A DNA stretch of 5,319 nt from Dechloromonas sp. GTDB lineage: Bacteria > Pseudomonadota > Gammaproteobacteria > Burkholderiales > Rhodocyclaceae. The first letter of the stretch is position 1, and each line of letters begins with the position of its first letter. Of the stretch, positions 1 to 5,319 are shown one piece after another. The DNA is taken from positions 2,297,500 to 2,302,818 of the forward strand of contig CP059264.1 in NCBI GenBank assembly GCA_013693915.1, in the 5' to 3' direction. The position numbers were made by a program, and so were the translations under genes. The notes under the pieces are model-generated. The model did not search any database and was not told where the DNA came from. It saw only the letters and a program-made list of their open reading frames with translations.

Positions 1-366
1 CCCGGGGAACTGATCGAAGGCGGTAGCGCCCGCTTCGGCGCCCCGGTCGAGATCGATCTCGACCAGCGCGGGATCCGCAGCATCGAGCGCGCCGGCGCAT
101 CCTACGTGATCGCCGCCGGCCCAACCGCCGACACCGGCAGCTTCGCGCTGTTCAGTTGGTCGGGCCGCCCCGGCGACGCGCCAACCCTCATCCCCGGCAT
201 CAAGCTGCGCGACCTGCGGCCGGAGGCCCTGTTCGCGATCCCCGGCAGCAAGACCGTGCAAGTCCTCAGCGACGACGGCGGCCTCATGGTCGGCGGCGTC
301 GAGTGCAAGAAGCTGCCGGCAGCGCGCCAGCATTTTCGCAGCCTGACCATCACCCTGCCCGACTGA
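1..366 (+). CDS. DUF3616-like protein, C-terminal part (5' end outside window)
   Basis: The frame is open from base 1 and ends at TGA 364-366, giving 121 visible residues. No start belongs to it here; the ATG-like starts inside the window are internal. The protein resembles the C-terminal end of the DUF3616 family, whose function is unknown. I recognise this from the order GIRSIE (visible residues 24-29), then a hydrophobic strand running into AAGPTAD (about 39-45), an FALFSWSG strand (about 49-56), PEALFAIPGS (about 75-84), LSDDGG (about 90-95) and a final ECKKLP before the closing HFRSLTITLPD. The repeated short strands suggest a beta-propeller-like fold, which is inference. The assignment comes from memory of the family pattern, not a search. 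Third codon positions are GC-rich, as in the neighbouring genes, and nothing suggests a frameshift. The next gene on the same strand starts 187 bp downstream. Confidence 0.72.
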   Translation, partial: PGELIEGGSARFGAPVEIDLDQRGIRSIERAGASYVIAAGPTADTGSFALFSWSGRPGDAPTLIPGIKLRDLRPEALFAIPGSKTVQVLSDDGGLMVGGVECKKLPAARQHFRSLTITLPD

Positions 367-409
367 GATCTTCGGCCGCGGCAGCGCCCCGGCAAGCCGC
401 CCGCGGCTG

Positions 410-430
410 GAGAATCCTGTCCGGATTTTC
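410..430 (+). terminator. Possible terminator hairpin after the DUF3616-like gene
   Basis: GAGAATCC (410-417) can pair with GGATTTTC (423-430) around a 5-base loop, giving an 8-bp stem with one G-U pair. It lies 44 bp after the stop codon at 366. A second small stem, AGCCG/CGGCT (395-399 with 404-408), sits just upstream. The stem is only moderately GC-rich and the Ts are inside its 3' arm rather than after it, so this is not a textbook Rho-independent terminator. It may have no function. Confidence 0.3.
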
Positions 431-463
431 GATTTGCGGTCGCTGGCAATCGTCTCGACCTTT

Positions 464-492
464 TTGAACCAATTCGCAGGTTGGCGTCAAAT
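464..492 (+). promoter_or_regulatory. Possible sigma70 promoter for the HExxH protein gene
   Basis: TTGAAC (464-469) matches four of six bases of the -35 consensus. After a 17-bp spacer, TCAAAT (487-492) matches four of six bases of the -10 consensus. The site lies in the AT-richer part of the gap and would start transcription near 499, leaving a leader of about 55 bases before the ATG at 554. Position and spacing are right, but each hexamer is only a partial match, so it is a candidate only. Confidence 0.33.
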
Positions 493-540
493 GTTTCAGG
501 GATGCCTTCGTTCGTGGTTCAATGTGGCGCGGGTGATTGC

Positions 541-547
541 GGGAGGG
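541..547 (+). promoter_or_regulatory. Shine-Dalgarno site deciding the start at 554
   Basis: GGGAGGG lies 6 bases before the ATG at 554. It favours this start over the upstream in-frame start at 434, whose extra 40 residues look like translated leader and would bury the signal peptide. It also favours 554 over the in-frame ATG at 617, which has only a weak GGGTGG further upstream. Confidence 0.6.
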
Positions 548-553
548 AATCGA

Positions 554-1540
554 ATGCCAGCGAAACGCAGCAAGGAACGCCGCCGGGGAACTCCCCGCGC
601 CTGGGTGGCTCGCTGCATGCGGCTGCCGCTGATCGTCGCGGCGATTTCCTGCCCGTTGGTCCACGCCGACGAGCTGGCTACGCCGGCGGCGAGGCCGGGA
701 TTCAAGAGCAAGGAATTGGGACTGCGGATCGATGTCCGGGGCGGAGGCTGGGGTAGTGCCAACCGGGAATCGATCGAGACGCTGCTCTATTCCGTCGCCG
801 ACGAACTCCTGTCTAGACTGCCGGCGAACCTCGCCGTTCCCATCGTCGTCGCGCATACGAACCGGAGTCCCGCGGTCCTCTATGAGCGCGGACCGGCGGG
901 CGAATATCAGGTGCAACTTCATGCCAGCGGAGAGAACTGGCATCTCTATGTCTACGAGTTCGCGCACGAGCTGTGCCACATTCTCTCGAGCTTCGACGAA
1001 CACGCCGGCCCGCACGACGCCCGCTACAACCAATGGTTCGAGGAGACGCTGTGCGAGACGGCATCGCTCTTTGCGCTGAAGAACGTGGCGGCGAGATGGG
1101 AGAGTTCGCCGCCTGCGCCAGGATGGTCGGGAGCGGCGAAGAAACTGCGGCGGTTCTTCGATCACCTGGTGTCCGAGGGGCACCGCCAGCTTCCGCTGCA
1201 CACGCCCTTGCACGCCTGGCTGCAGGAGAACGAGGAGCAGTTGCGCAAGGATCCCTACCTGAGGAAGAAGAACGAGGTGGTCGCCAATCTGCTCTTGCCA
1301 CTGTTCCGGGATGATCCGCAGGACTGGGCCGCGCTGCGCTACCTCAATCTCGATGCGGCCGAAGCCCGCAACAGCCTGCGGGATTACCTGCTCCACTGGT
1401 ACAGGAACGCCCCGCTCGAACACAAGCGCTTTGTCGCCGGCATTCTGGCGATGTTCCGGCTCGACGATCTCGTGCCGATGACCCCTTCCCTGGCCGACGC
1501 GGCGGGCATCGACCACGCCGGCGGTCACGCCCGAAACTAG
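554..1540 (+). CDS. Putative exported HExxH zinc metallopeptidase-like protein
   Basis: The protein has 328 residues and is probably exported. A basic N-terminus (residues 1-23, many Arg and Lys) leads into a hydrophobic stretch (about 24-36) and a likely signal peptidase I site after Ala38 (VHA before DE). An ATG at 617 would give a more usual signal peptide length, but the better ribosome binding site precedes 554. The central feature is HELCH (138-142) in the helix YEFAHELCHIL, a canonical HExxH zinc-binding motif with Glu139 as the presumed catalytic base. WFEETLCE follows at 161-168, so a glutamate about 21-26 residues after the second His could be the third zinc ligand, as in gluzincins. 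The C-terminal half is rich in Arg, Trp and Leu, looks helical and has no motif I can name. I infer a zinc-dependent peptidase in the periplasm or outside the cell; the substrate is unknown. Similar uncharacterised HELCH/HEFCH proteins exist as far as I recall, and no named family can be assigned with certainty. Confidence 0.75.
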   Translation: MPAKRSKERRRGTPRAWVARCMRLPLIVAAISCPLVHADELATPAARPGFKSKELGLRIDVRGGGWGSANRESIETLLYSVADELLSRLPANLAVPIVVAHTNRSPAVLYERGPAGEYQVQLHASGENWHLYVYEFAHELCHILSSFDEHAGPHDARYNQWFEETLCETASLFALKNVAARWESSPPAPGWSGAAKKLRRFFDHLVSEGHRQLPLHTPLHAWLQENEEQLRKDPYLRKKNEVVANLLLPLFRDDPQDWAALRYLNLDAAEARNSLRDYLLHWYRNAPLEHKRFVAGILAMFRLDDLVPMTPSLADAAGIDHAGGHARN

Positions 1541-1699
1541 GCGCCGGGGATACCGTCCGCCGCAAGCCGATTGAACTTCTGGCGCTGCGGATGTTCCACT
1601 GTTAAGACGCGTCGTTGCGACGACAATGGTCGGAGCGACGGCAAGTCGAATGGGAGTTGGCGCAGTTGCCGCTTCCGGAGTGTGGTTGGCGATCACTAT

Positions 1700-1725
1700 C
1701 GAGTCACTCTTCGTCGTTTGACTCG
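1700..1725. promoter_or_regulatory. Inverted repeat upstream of the small exported protein gene
   Basis: CGAGTCA (1700-1706) and TGACTCG (1719-1725) form perfect 7-bp arms around 12 bases. The right arm overlaps TTGACT (1718-1723), a five-of-six match to a -35 hexamer, and the site ends 61 bp before the ATG at 1787. No good -10 hexamer stands at the right distance: the bases at 1741-1746 are ACTACC. The repeat could be an operator or an RNA hairpin in the leader. In a 246-bp gap, arms of this size can also arise by chance. Confidence 0.3.
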
Positions 1726-1786
1726 GAAAGGGGGTAATGAACTACCAGCCCGCAGATCCAGGTGAATCGTTTCAAGGAGAAGCCAG

Positions 1787-2116
1787 ATGAACAACTCTCC
1801 CATACTCAAGTACGCTCTGAGCCTCGTCGTGCTTTCGGGCACGTCCCTGCCGCTGGCCTCGGTTGCCGGCGTCTGGGAATACGACAACCCGCGGGCGATC
1901 GAGCAACCCGCAGCCGAAGCCGCGCCTCCGCGAGCCGGCCTGGAAGGGCCGATCCGCACGGAAACCATGGAACCCGCGCTGTCCGGCGATCCGGGCACCA
2001 TTTCCGAAGTCGGGCAGGTGCAGCGTTCGTCCGGGGACGCGCCGTCAGGCAGTGCCAACGCCGCCGATCCGGCCGGACGGGTGGCCACGGAATTCCAGGA
2101 ATTCCCCTACCCGTGA
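1787..2116 (+). CDS. Small exported protein of unknown function
   Basis: This gene encodes 109 residues. The start is well supported: AAGGAGA (1774-1780) lies 6 bases before the ATG. Residues 1-27 form a clear signal peptide, with Lys8, a hydrophobic core (about 9-24) and a cleavage site after Ala27 (SVA before GVWEYD). There is no lipobox cysteine and no cysteine at all in the mature part. The mature protein of about 82 residues is rich in Ala, Pro, Glu and Gly, carries several acidic residues and has no obvious secondary-structure pattern, so it is probably largely disordered. Its only distinctive stretches are VWEYDNP just after cleavage and EFQEFPYP at the C-terminus. I do not recognise a family. 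It follows the HExxH protein gene on the same strand, 246 bp downstream, and ends 65 bp before the convergent oxidase gene. The strong ribosome binding site and signal peptide make it more likely real than a chance reading frame. Confidence 0.7.
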   Translation: MNNSPILKYALSLVVLSGTSLPLASVAGVWEYDNPRAIEQPAAEAAPPRAGLEGPIRTETMEPALSGDPGTISEVGQVQRSSGDAPSGSANAADPAGRVATEFQEFPYP

Positions 2117-2130
2117 TCGCTTGCCTGGCA

Positions 2131-2155
2131 TCGGCCGCCGCCTGACGGCGGTCGG
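2131..2155. terminator. GC-rich hairpin between convergent genes, likely bidirectional terminator
   Basis: CCGCCG (2135-2140) pairs with CGGCGG (2146-2151) around the 5-base loop CCTGA. The stem extends outward through a G-U pair, G-C, C-G and a second wobble to 2131 and 2155, giving about 10 bp. It lies in the 65-bp segment between the stop codons of the small exported protein gene and the FAD oxidase gene, where a terminator serving both strands is expected. Neither strand has a T-tract after the stem. A second inverted repeat, CCTGAC (2141-2146) with GTCAGG (2155-2160), overlaps it and could not form at the same time. A 10-bp palindrome (CCGGATCCGG) lies at 2166-2175. Confidence 0.5.
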
Positions 2156-2181
2156 TCAGGACCAGCCGGATCCGGGCGAGG

Positions 2182-3576
2182 TCAGAGGATCTTGCCCGGA
2201 TTCATCAGCCCGCGCGGGTCGAGCGCCCGCTTGAGCGAACGCATCAGCGCCAGCTCGACGGGGCTCTTGTAGCGCACCAGTTCCTCGCGCTTGAGCTGGC
2301 CGATGCCGTGCTCGGCGGAAATCGACCCGTTGAGCGCGTGGACAGCATCATGGACGATGCGGTTTACGGCAGGCTGCGCGGCGATGAAGGCGGCATTCTC
2401 TTGGGCATCGGGCCGGGACAGGTTGTAGTGCAGGTTGCCGTCGCCGGCATGGCCGAAGGCAATGACGCGGATGCCGGGGAAAGCCGCTTCCAGGGCGGCA
2501 TCGGCCTGCGCCAGGAATTCTGGGATGCGCGAAACCGGCACCGCGATATCGTGCTTGATGCTGATGCCCTCGATCTTCTGCGCTTCCGGGATGTTCTCGC
2601 GCAGGGCCCACAGCTTTTTCGCCTGAATCCCGGAGTGCGCGATCGCCGCGTCGGCGACTGCCCCGGCTTCCATCCGTCCGCCCAGCCAGTGCTCGACGGC
2701 GGCAGTAGCGGCGTCGGAGAACTCGGCAAGGATGTACCACGAAGACGGCGCCGTCGGCCGTGTCGTGTCGGGGATGTGCTTGAGCACCAGCGCCAGCGAC
2801 GCTTCCGAAATCAGCTCGAAGGCAGTGAGCTGGGCGTCGAACGCGGATTTCGCGGAATTCAGCAGGTCGACCGCGGCAGCCGGCGAAGCCACGTTGAGCC
2901 AGCAGGTGATCTGCGTCCTCGGTAGCGGAAAGAGCTTCAACACGGCGCCGGTGATGATCCCGAGCGTTCCCTCGGCGCCGATGAAAAGCTGCTTCAGGTC
3001 GTAGCCGGTGCTGTCCTTGCGCAGGCCGCGGCGGCCGTCCCAGATTTCTCCGTCGGCAAGAACGACTTCCAGCCCGAGCGTCAGTTCGCGCGTGTTGCCA
3101 TAGCGCAGCACCTGGACACCGCCGGCGTTGGTCGACAGATTGCCGCCGATCTGGCAACTGCCCTGCGCCGCGAGCGCCAGCGGGAACAGGCGATCCGCCC
3201 CGCGCGCCGCTTCCTGGATCGCTGCCAGCGTGCACCCCGCCTCGACGCAAATCGTGTTGTTCGCGGCGTCGACCGCAACAATGCGGTTCAGCCGGCCCAG
3301 GCTGACCACCACGGCCTGGCCCGTCTCGTCCGGGGTCGCCGCGCCGCACAGGCTGGTATTGCCGCCCTGCGGCACGATCGGCGCGGCGGCGTCGGCACAG
3401 GCACGGACCACCGCCGCCACTTCGGCGCTGCTCCCGGGGCGGACGAGGCAACGCGCGGCACCCCGGTAGCGGCCGCGCCAGTCGGTCAGATAGGGCGCCA
3501 TATCGGCGGCCCAGGCGAGCACGTTGGCCGGCCCGACGATGCCGGCCAGCGTTGCCGTCAGGGCGTCACCGGTCAT
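2182..3576 (-). CDS. FAD-binding oxidase, D-2-hydroxyglutarate/D-lactate dehydrogenase (GlcD-like) type
   Basis: The 464-residue protein belongs to the FAD-linked 2-hydroxyacid dehydrogenase family (FAD_binding_4 plus C-terminal FAD-oxidase domain), which oxidises D-2-hydroxy acids to 2-oxo acids and passes electrons to an acceptor. The FAD domain (about 40-220) shows the PQGGNTSL loop (69-76), GGNLSTNAGG (144-153) and the STGYDLKQL to GAEGTLGI stretch (189-206). The C-terminal domain has HAGDGNLH (376-383) and AEHGIG (421-426). His376, His383 and Glu422 match the metal ligands of D-2-hydroxyglutarate dehydrogenase, and Arg326 and Lys341 match its substrate-binding Arg and Lys. The protein ends in the family's usual NPGKIL. 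The start at 3576 was chosen because GAGG stands just before it and homology begins near there; an upstream start at 3672 would add 32 Cys/Arg-rich residues overlapping the patatin gene. It is the last gene of the rimO-patatin operon. The family is clear; the substrate (D-2-hydroxyglutarate, D-lactate or glycolate) is not. Confidence 0.93.
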   Translation of the reverse strand: MTGDALTATLAGIVGPANVLAWAADMAPYLTDWRGRYRGAARCLVRPGSSAEVAAVVRACADAAAPIVPQGGNTSLCGAATPDETGQAVVVSLGRLNRIVAVDAANNTICVEAGCTLAAIQEAARGADRLFPLALAAQGSCQIGGNLSTNAGGVQVLRYGNTRELTLGLEVVLADGEIWDGRRGLRKDSTGYDLKQLFIGAEGTLGIITGAVLKLFPLPRTQITCWLNVASPAAAVDLLNSAKSAFDAQLTAFELISEASLALVLKHIPDTTRPTAPSSWYILAEFSDAATAAVEHWLGGRMEAGAVADAAIAHSGIQAKKLWALRENIPEAQKIEGISIKHDIAVPVSRIPEFLAQADAALEAAFPGIRVIAFGHAGDGNLHYNLSRPDAQENAAFIAAQPAVNRIVHDAVHALNGSISAEHGIGQLKREELVRYKSPVELALMRSLKRALDPRGLMNPGKIL

Positions 3577-3581
3577 CGCCG

Positions 3582-3585
3582 CCTC
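3582..3585 (-). promoter_or_regulatory. Ribosome binding site overlapping the upstream stop codon
   Basis: On the minus strand GAGG (3585 to 3582) lies 5 bases before the ATG at 3576. It shares its first two bases with the TGA stop of the patatin gene (3586 to 3584). This placement decides the oxidase start and suggests that ribosomes finishing the patatin gene help initiate the oxidase. Confidence 0.6.
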
Positions 3586-4456
3586 ACTCGATGACCGCGC
3601 GCAGCATCGGCAGCATGTGCTCGGCCGCCATGCGCCCGGTGGCGATCGCCTCGTCCGCCCGGTGAAAATCAAGCAGCCCGAGCTGCCCGAGGCGCGGCGC
3701 GATCAGCACGTCGGCCGGTTCGCCGGCCAGCCGCGAGCGCGAGATGCGGCCCTGCATGATGGCGATGCTGTTGCTCACGACATCGGCCAGCGAGGGCCGG
3801 AGCACGTCCTCGCCATCGCCCTCGCGTCCGAGCCAGCGACCCATCGTCTGGCGCCACGCCGGTGCCGGAGCCGAAGGATCGCCGCGACGCTGGCGCAGGC
3901 CGATGGTATCCATGCCGAGATCGACAGCGATCACGATGTCCGCGCCCAGCGCCCGGCACAGCGAAACCGGCACCGGATTGACCAGCCCGCCGTCGACCAG
4001 GTGGCGTCCGTCGAGCAGTTGCGGCACGAGCAGGCCGGGCAACGCGACCGAGGCGCGCACCGCGTCCACGACCCGGCCCTCCCTGAGCCAGACCTCGCGA
4101 CCGCTGGCAAGATCGGTGGCGACACAGGCAAAAGGCTTGTCGAGATCGGCGAAGGTCTCGTCGAGAAAGAGGCGCGAGGCGTAGCCGAGCAACTTCTCGC
4201 CCTTGATCAGCCCGCCCGCCCCGAGGCTTACATCGAAGAAGCCGAGGACATCGCGGCGTGTCAGGCCGCGCACCCAGCCTTCGAGCGGGTCGAGCGCGCC
4301 GGAAGCATAGGCGGCCCCGACGAAAGCGCCGATCGACGTGCCGCAGACGATGTCGGGGACGATGCCGGCCTGCATCAGGGCGCGCAGCACGCCGATATGG
4401 GCCCAGCCGCGCGCCGAACCGGAGCCGAGCGCAATCGCGAGGCGCGCCTTGCCCAT
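3584..4456 (-). CDS. Patatin-like phospholipase (RssA-type)
   Basis: The 290-residue protein is a bacterial patatin, a serine lipid acyl hydrolase using a Ser-Asp dyad. All core elements are present: the oxyanion-hole loop GSGSARGWAHIG (11-22), the nucleophile elbow GTSIG with Ser41 (39-43), and the DGG motif with Asp155 (155-157) followed by LVNPVPV. The block between them (FACVATDLASG, 109-119; VRASVALPGL, 133-142) matches RssA-like proteins. After the DGG motif, a polar linker (about 185-222, rich in Arg, Gly and Pro) precedes a C-terminal helical part with DVVSNSIAIMQ (225-235) and a DFHRADEAIATG stretch (263-274). There is no signal peptide or membrane segment, so it is probably cytoplasmic or loosely attached to the membrane. 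The start at 4456 lies 6 bp after the rimO stop, with AAGG (4467-4470) as a rather distant ribosome binding site inside the end of rimO. The real lipid substrate is unknown, and a gene symbol would be guesswork. Confidence 0.93.
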   Translation of the reverse strand: MGKARLAIALGSGSARGWAHIGVLRALMQAGIVPDIVCGTSIGAFVGAAYASGALDPLEGWVRGLTRRDVLGFFDVSLGAGGLIKGEKLLGYASRLFLDETFADLDKPFACVATDLASGREVWLREGRVVDAVRASVALPGLLVPQLLDGRHLVDGGLVNPVPVSLCRALGADIVIAVDLGMDTIGLRQRRGDPSAPAPAWRQTMGRWLGREGDGEDVLRPSLADVVSNSIAIMQGRISRSRLAGEPADVLIAPRLGQLGLLDFHRADEAIATGRMAAEHMLPMLRAVIE

Positions 4457-4462
4457 CGCCGG

Positions 4463-5319
4463 TCAGCCTTGCCCCACGGGCTCGGCGTAGAGGTCATGGT
4501 GATCGGCATCGATCACGCGCACCTTGAGGAAATCCCCGGGTTCGGCGGCGAAGAAGCCGTCGAGGTATACGATGCCGTCGATCTCCGGCGCATCGGCCTT
4601 GGAGCGGGCAATCGTGCCCTCCTCGTCGACCTCGTCTACCAGCACCTCGATGACACTGTCGATGCGCCCGGCGAGCTTGTCGGCGCTGATGTCCTCCTGC
4701 ACCTGCATCAGCCAGCGCCTCCGATCCTCGCGCACGTTCTCGGGCGGCAGGCCGGGAATCCCGTTGGCCGTCGCGCCCTCGACCGGCGAGTAGGCAAAGG
4801 CGCCGACGCGGTCGAGCCGGGCATCCTCGAGAAACTGGATCAACTGGTCGAAATCCTCGTCGGTCTCGCCGGGGAAGCCGGTGATGAAGGTCGAACGGAT
4901 GACGATCTCCGGGCAGATGTCGCGCCATCCGGCGATGCGTTCCAGCGTGTTCTCGGCCGAGGCCGGGCGCCTCATTGCTTTCAGTATGCGCGGGCTGGCG
5001 TGCTGGAAGGGCACATCCAGATACGGCAGGATTTTGCCCGCGGCCATCAGCGGGATGACGTCATCGACCGACGGGTACGGATAGACGTAGTGCAGACGGA
5101 CCCAGATGCCGAAGCTGGCCAGCGCCTCGCACAATTCCTTCAGCCGCGTCTTCACCGGACGCCCGCCCCAGAAGCCGGTGCGGTACCTGAGGTCGACGCC
5201 GTAGGCGCTGGTGTCCTGCGAGATGACGAGGATTTCCTTGACCCCGGCACGCGCCAGGCTCTCGGCCTCGGCCAGCACGTCGCCGACCGGGCGCGAGACC
5301 AGCGGCCCGCGCAAGCTTG
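4463..5319 (-). CDS. rimO: Ribosomal protein S12 methylthiotransferase RimO, C-terminal part (5' end outside window)
   Basis: RimO is a radical-SAM enzyme that adds a methylthio group to a conserved aspartate of ribosomal protein S12, using two iron-sulfur clusters. About 284 residues are visible; E. coli RimO has 441. The missing part holds the N-terminal methylthiotransferase domain and the CxxxCxxC cluster motif, which in E. coli ends only a few residues before this sequence begins. Counting from the Leu codon at 5314, the radical-SAM barrel is clear: [12 protein letters not shown] (30-41), HYVYPYP (75-81), [14 protein letters not shown] (104-117) and [11 protein letters not shown] (141-151). 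A TRAM domain follows (about 212-279), with DEVDEEG (227-233) and ADAPEIDG (240-247) as in RimO rather than MiaB. The window enters at SLRG, where E. coli has SMRG, so the TTG at 5314 is an internal Leu codon and not a start. It is the first visible gene of the operon. Confidence 0.96.
   Translation of the reverse strand, partial: SLRGPLVSRPVGDVLAEAESLARAGVKEILVISQDTSAYGVDLRYRTGFWGGRPVKTRLKELCEALASFGIWVRLHYVYPYPSVDDVIPLMAAGKILPYLDVPFQHASPRILKAMRRPASAENTLERIAGWRDICPEIVIRSTFITGFPGETDEDFDQLIQFLEDARLDRVGAFAYSPVEGATANGIPGLPPENVREDRRRWLMQVQEDISADKLAGRIDSVIEVLVDEVDEEGTIARSKADAPEIDGIVYLDGFFAAEPGDFLKVRVIDADHHDLYAEPVGQG

Noticed and set aside
434..553. An N-terminal extension of the HExxH protein starting at 434.
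   Set aside because: The start has no Shine-Dalgarno site, the extension would cover the candidate promoter at 464-492, and it would place the signal peptide about 60 residues into the protein.
617..655. A possible lipoprotein signal ending at Cys33 of the HExxH protein (AISC).
   Set aside because: The -3 residue is Ala rather than Leu, Val or Ile, and a normal signal peptidase I site (VHA) follows five residues later, so a cleaved soluble protein is more likely.
1610..1622. A small hairpin CGTCG-TTG-CGACG after the HExxH gene, considered as a terminator.
   Set aside because: The stem has only 5 bp, does not extend, and no T-tract follows. It lies 70 bp after the stop codon in GC-rich DNA, where such stems are frequent by chance.
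350..1696. A 448-codon open frame on the minus strand covering the whole HExxH gene and its flanks.
   Set aside because: It is the antisense frame in which second codon positions face each other, which often stays open in GC-rich genes. Its translation is rich in Arg, Gln and Pro with no motif, while the plus strand has a ribosome binding site, a signal peptide and HExxH.
1571..1765. A 64-codon TTG-started frame on the plus strand in the gap after the HExxH gene.
   Set aside because: It has no ribosome binding site or recognisable motif, and its Arg/Cys/Ser-rich composition resembles translated noncoding DNA.
3577..3672. A longer start for the FAD oxidase at 3672.
   Set aside because: The added 32 residues overlap the patatin coding region, are Cys/Arg-rich and resemble nothing in the family. 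The start at 3576 has a GAGG site.
5313..5318. A HindIII site (AAGCTT) at the right edge and a SmaI/XmaI site (CCCGGG) at bases 1-6, suggesting cloning junctions.
   Set aside because: Both sites fall inside continuous, well-matched reading frames, so nothing suggests an artificial junction. They may mark the ends of a cloned fragment or be chance.

Overview
The window looks like chromosomal DNA of a high-GC proteobacterium. The RimO fragment follows the E. coli protein closely along its length, G and C dominate third codon positions, and start sites carry classic Shine-Dalgarno sequences. A betaproteobacterium, for example of the Rhodocyclales type, would fit, but that is inference from codon use and protein style rather than a search. 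I see no mobile elements, tRNA or rRNA genes, CRISPR arrays or phage genes.

The left part (1-2116) reads on the + strand. It holds the 3' end of a DUF3616-like gene (1-366). A 187-bp gap follows, with a small hairpin and a possible sigma70 promoter. Next is a gene for an exported protein with an HExxH zinc-peptidase signature (554-1540). A 246-bp gap then carries a 7-bp-arm inverted repeat, and after it comes a gene for a small exported protein of unknown function rich in Ala, Pro, Glu and Gly (1787-2116). Because of the gaps, these three genes are probably not one tight operon.

The right part (2182-5319) reads on the - strand as one compact operon, transcribed from right to left. It starts with rimO (ribosomal protein S12 methylthiotransferase, whose 5' end lies beyond the window). 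A patatin-like phospholipase follows, then a FAD-binding oxidase of the D-2-hydroxyglutarate/D-lactate dehydrogenase type. Gaps of 6 and 7 bp separate the genes, and the ribosome binding site of the last gene overlaps the stop codon of the patatin gene, so translational coupling is likely. The operon promoter must lie outside the window.

The two blocks converge on a 65-bp intergenic segment (2117-2181) with a strong GC-rich hairpin that could end transcription from both sides.

Most of the window is ordinary. The least understood part is the left block: the exported HExxH protein with its unusual HELCH and EETLCE motifs, and the small exported protein after it. I found no convincing evidence of a new multi-gene system.
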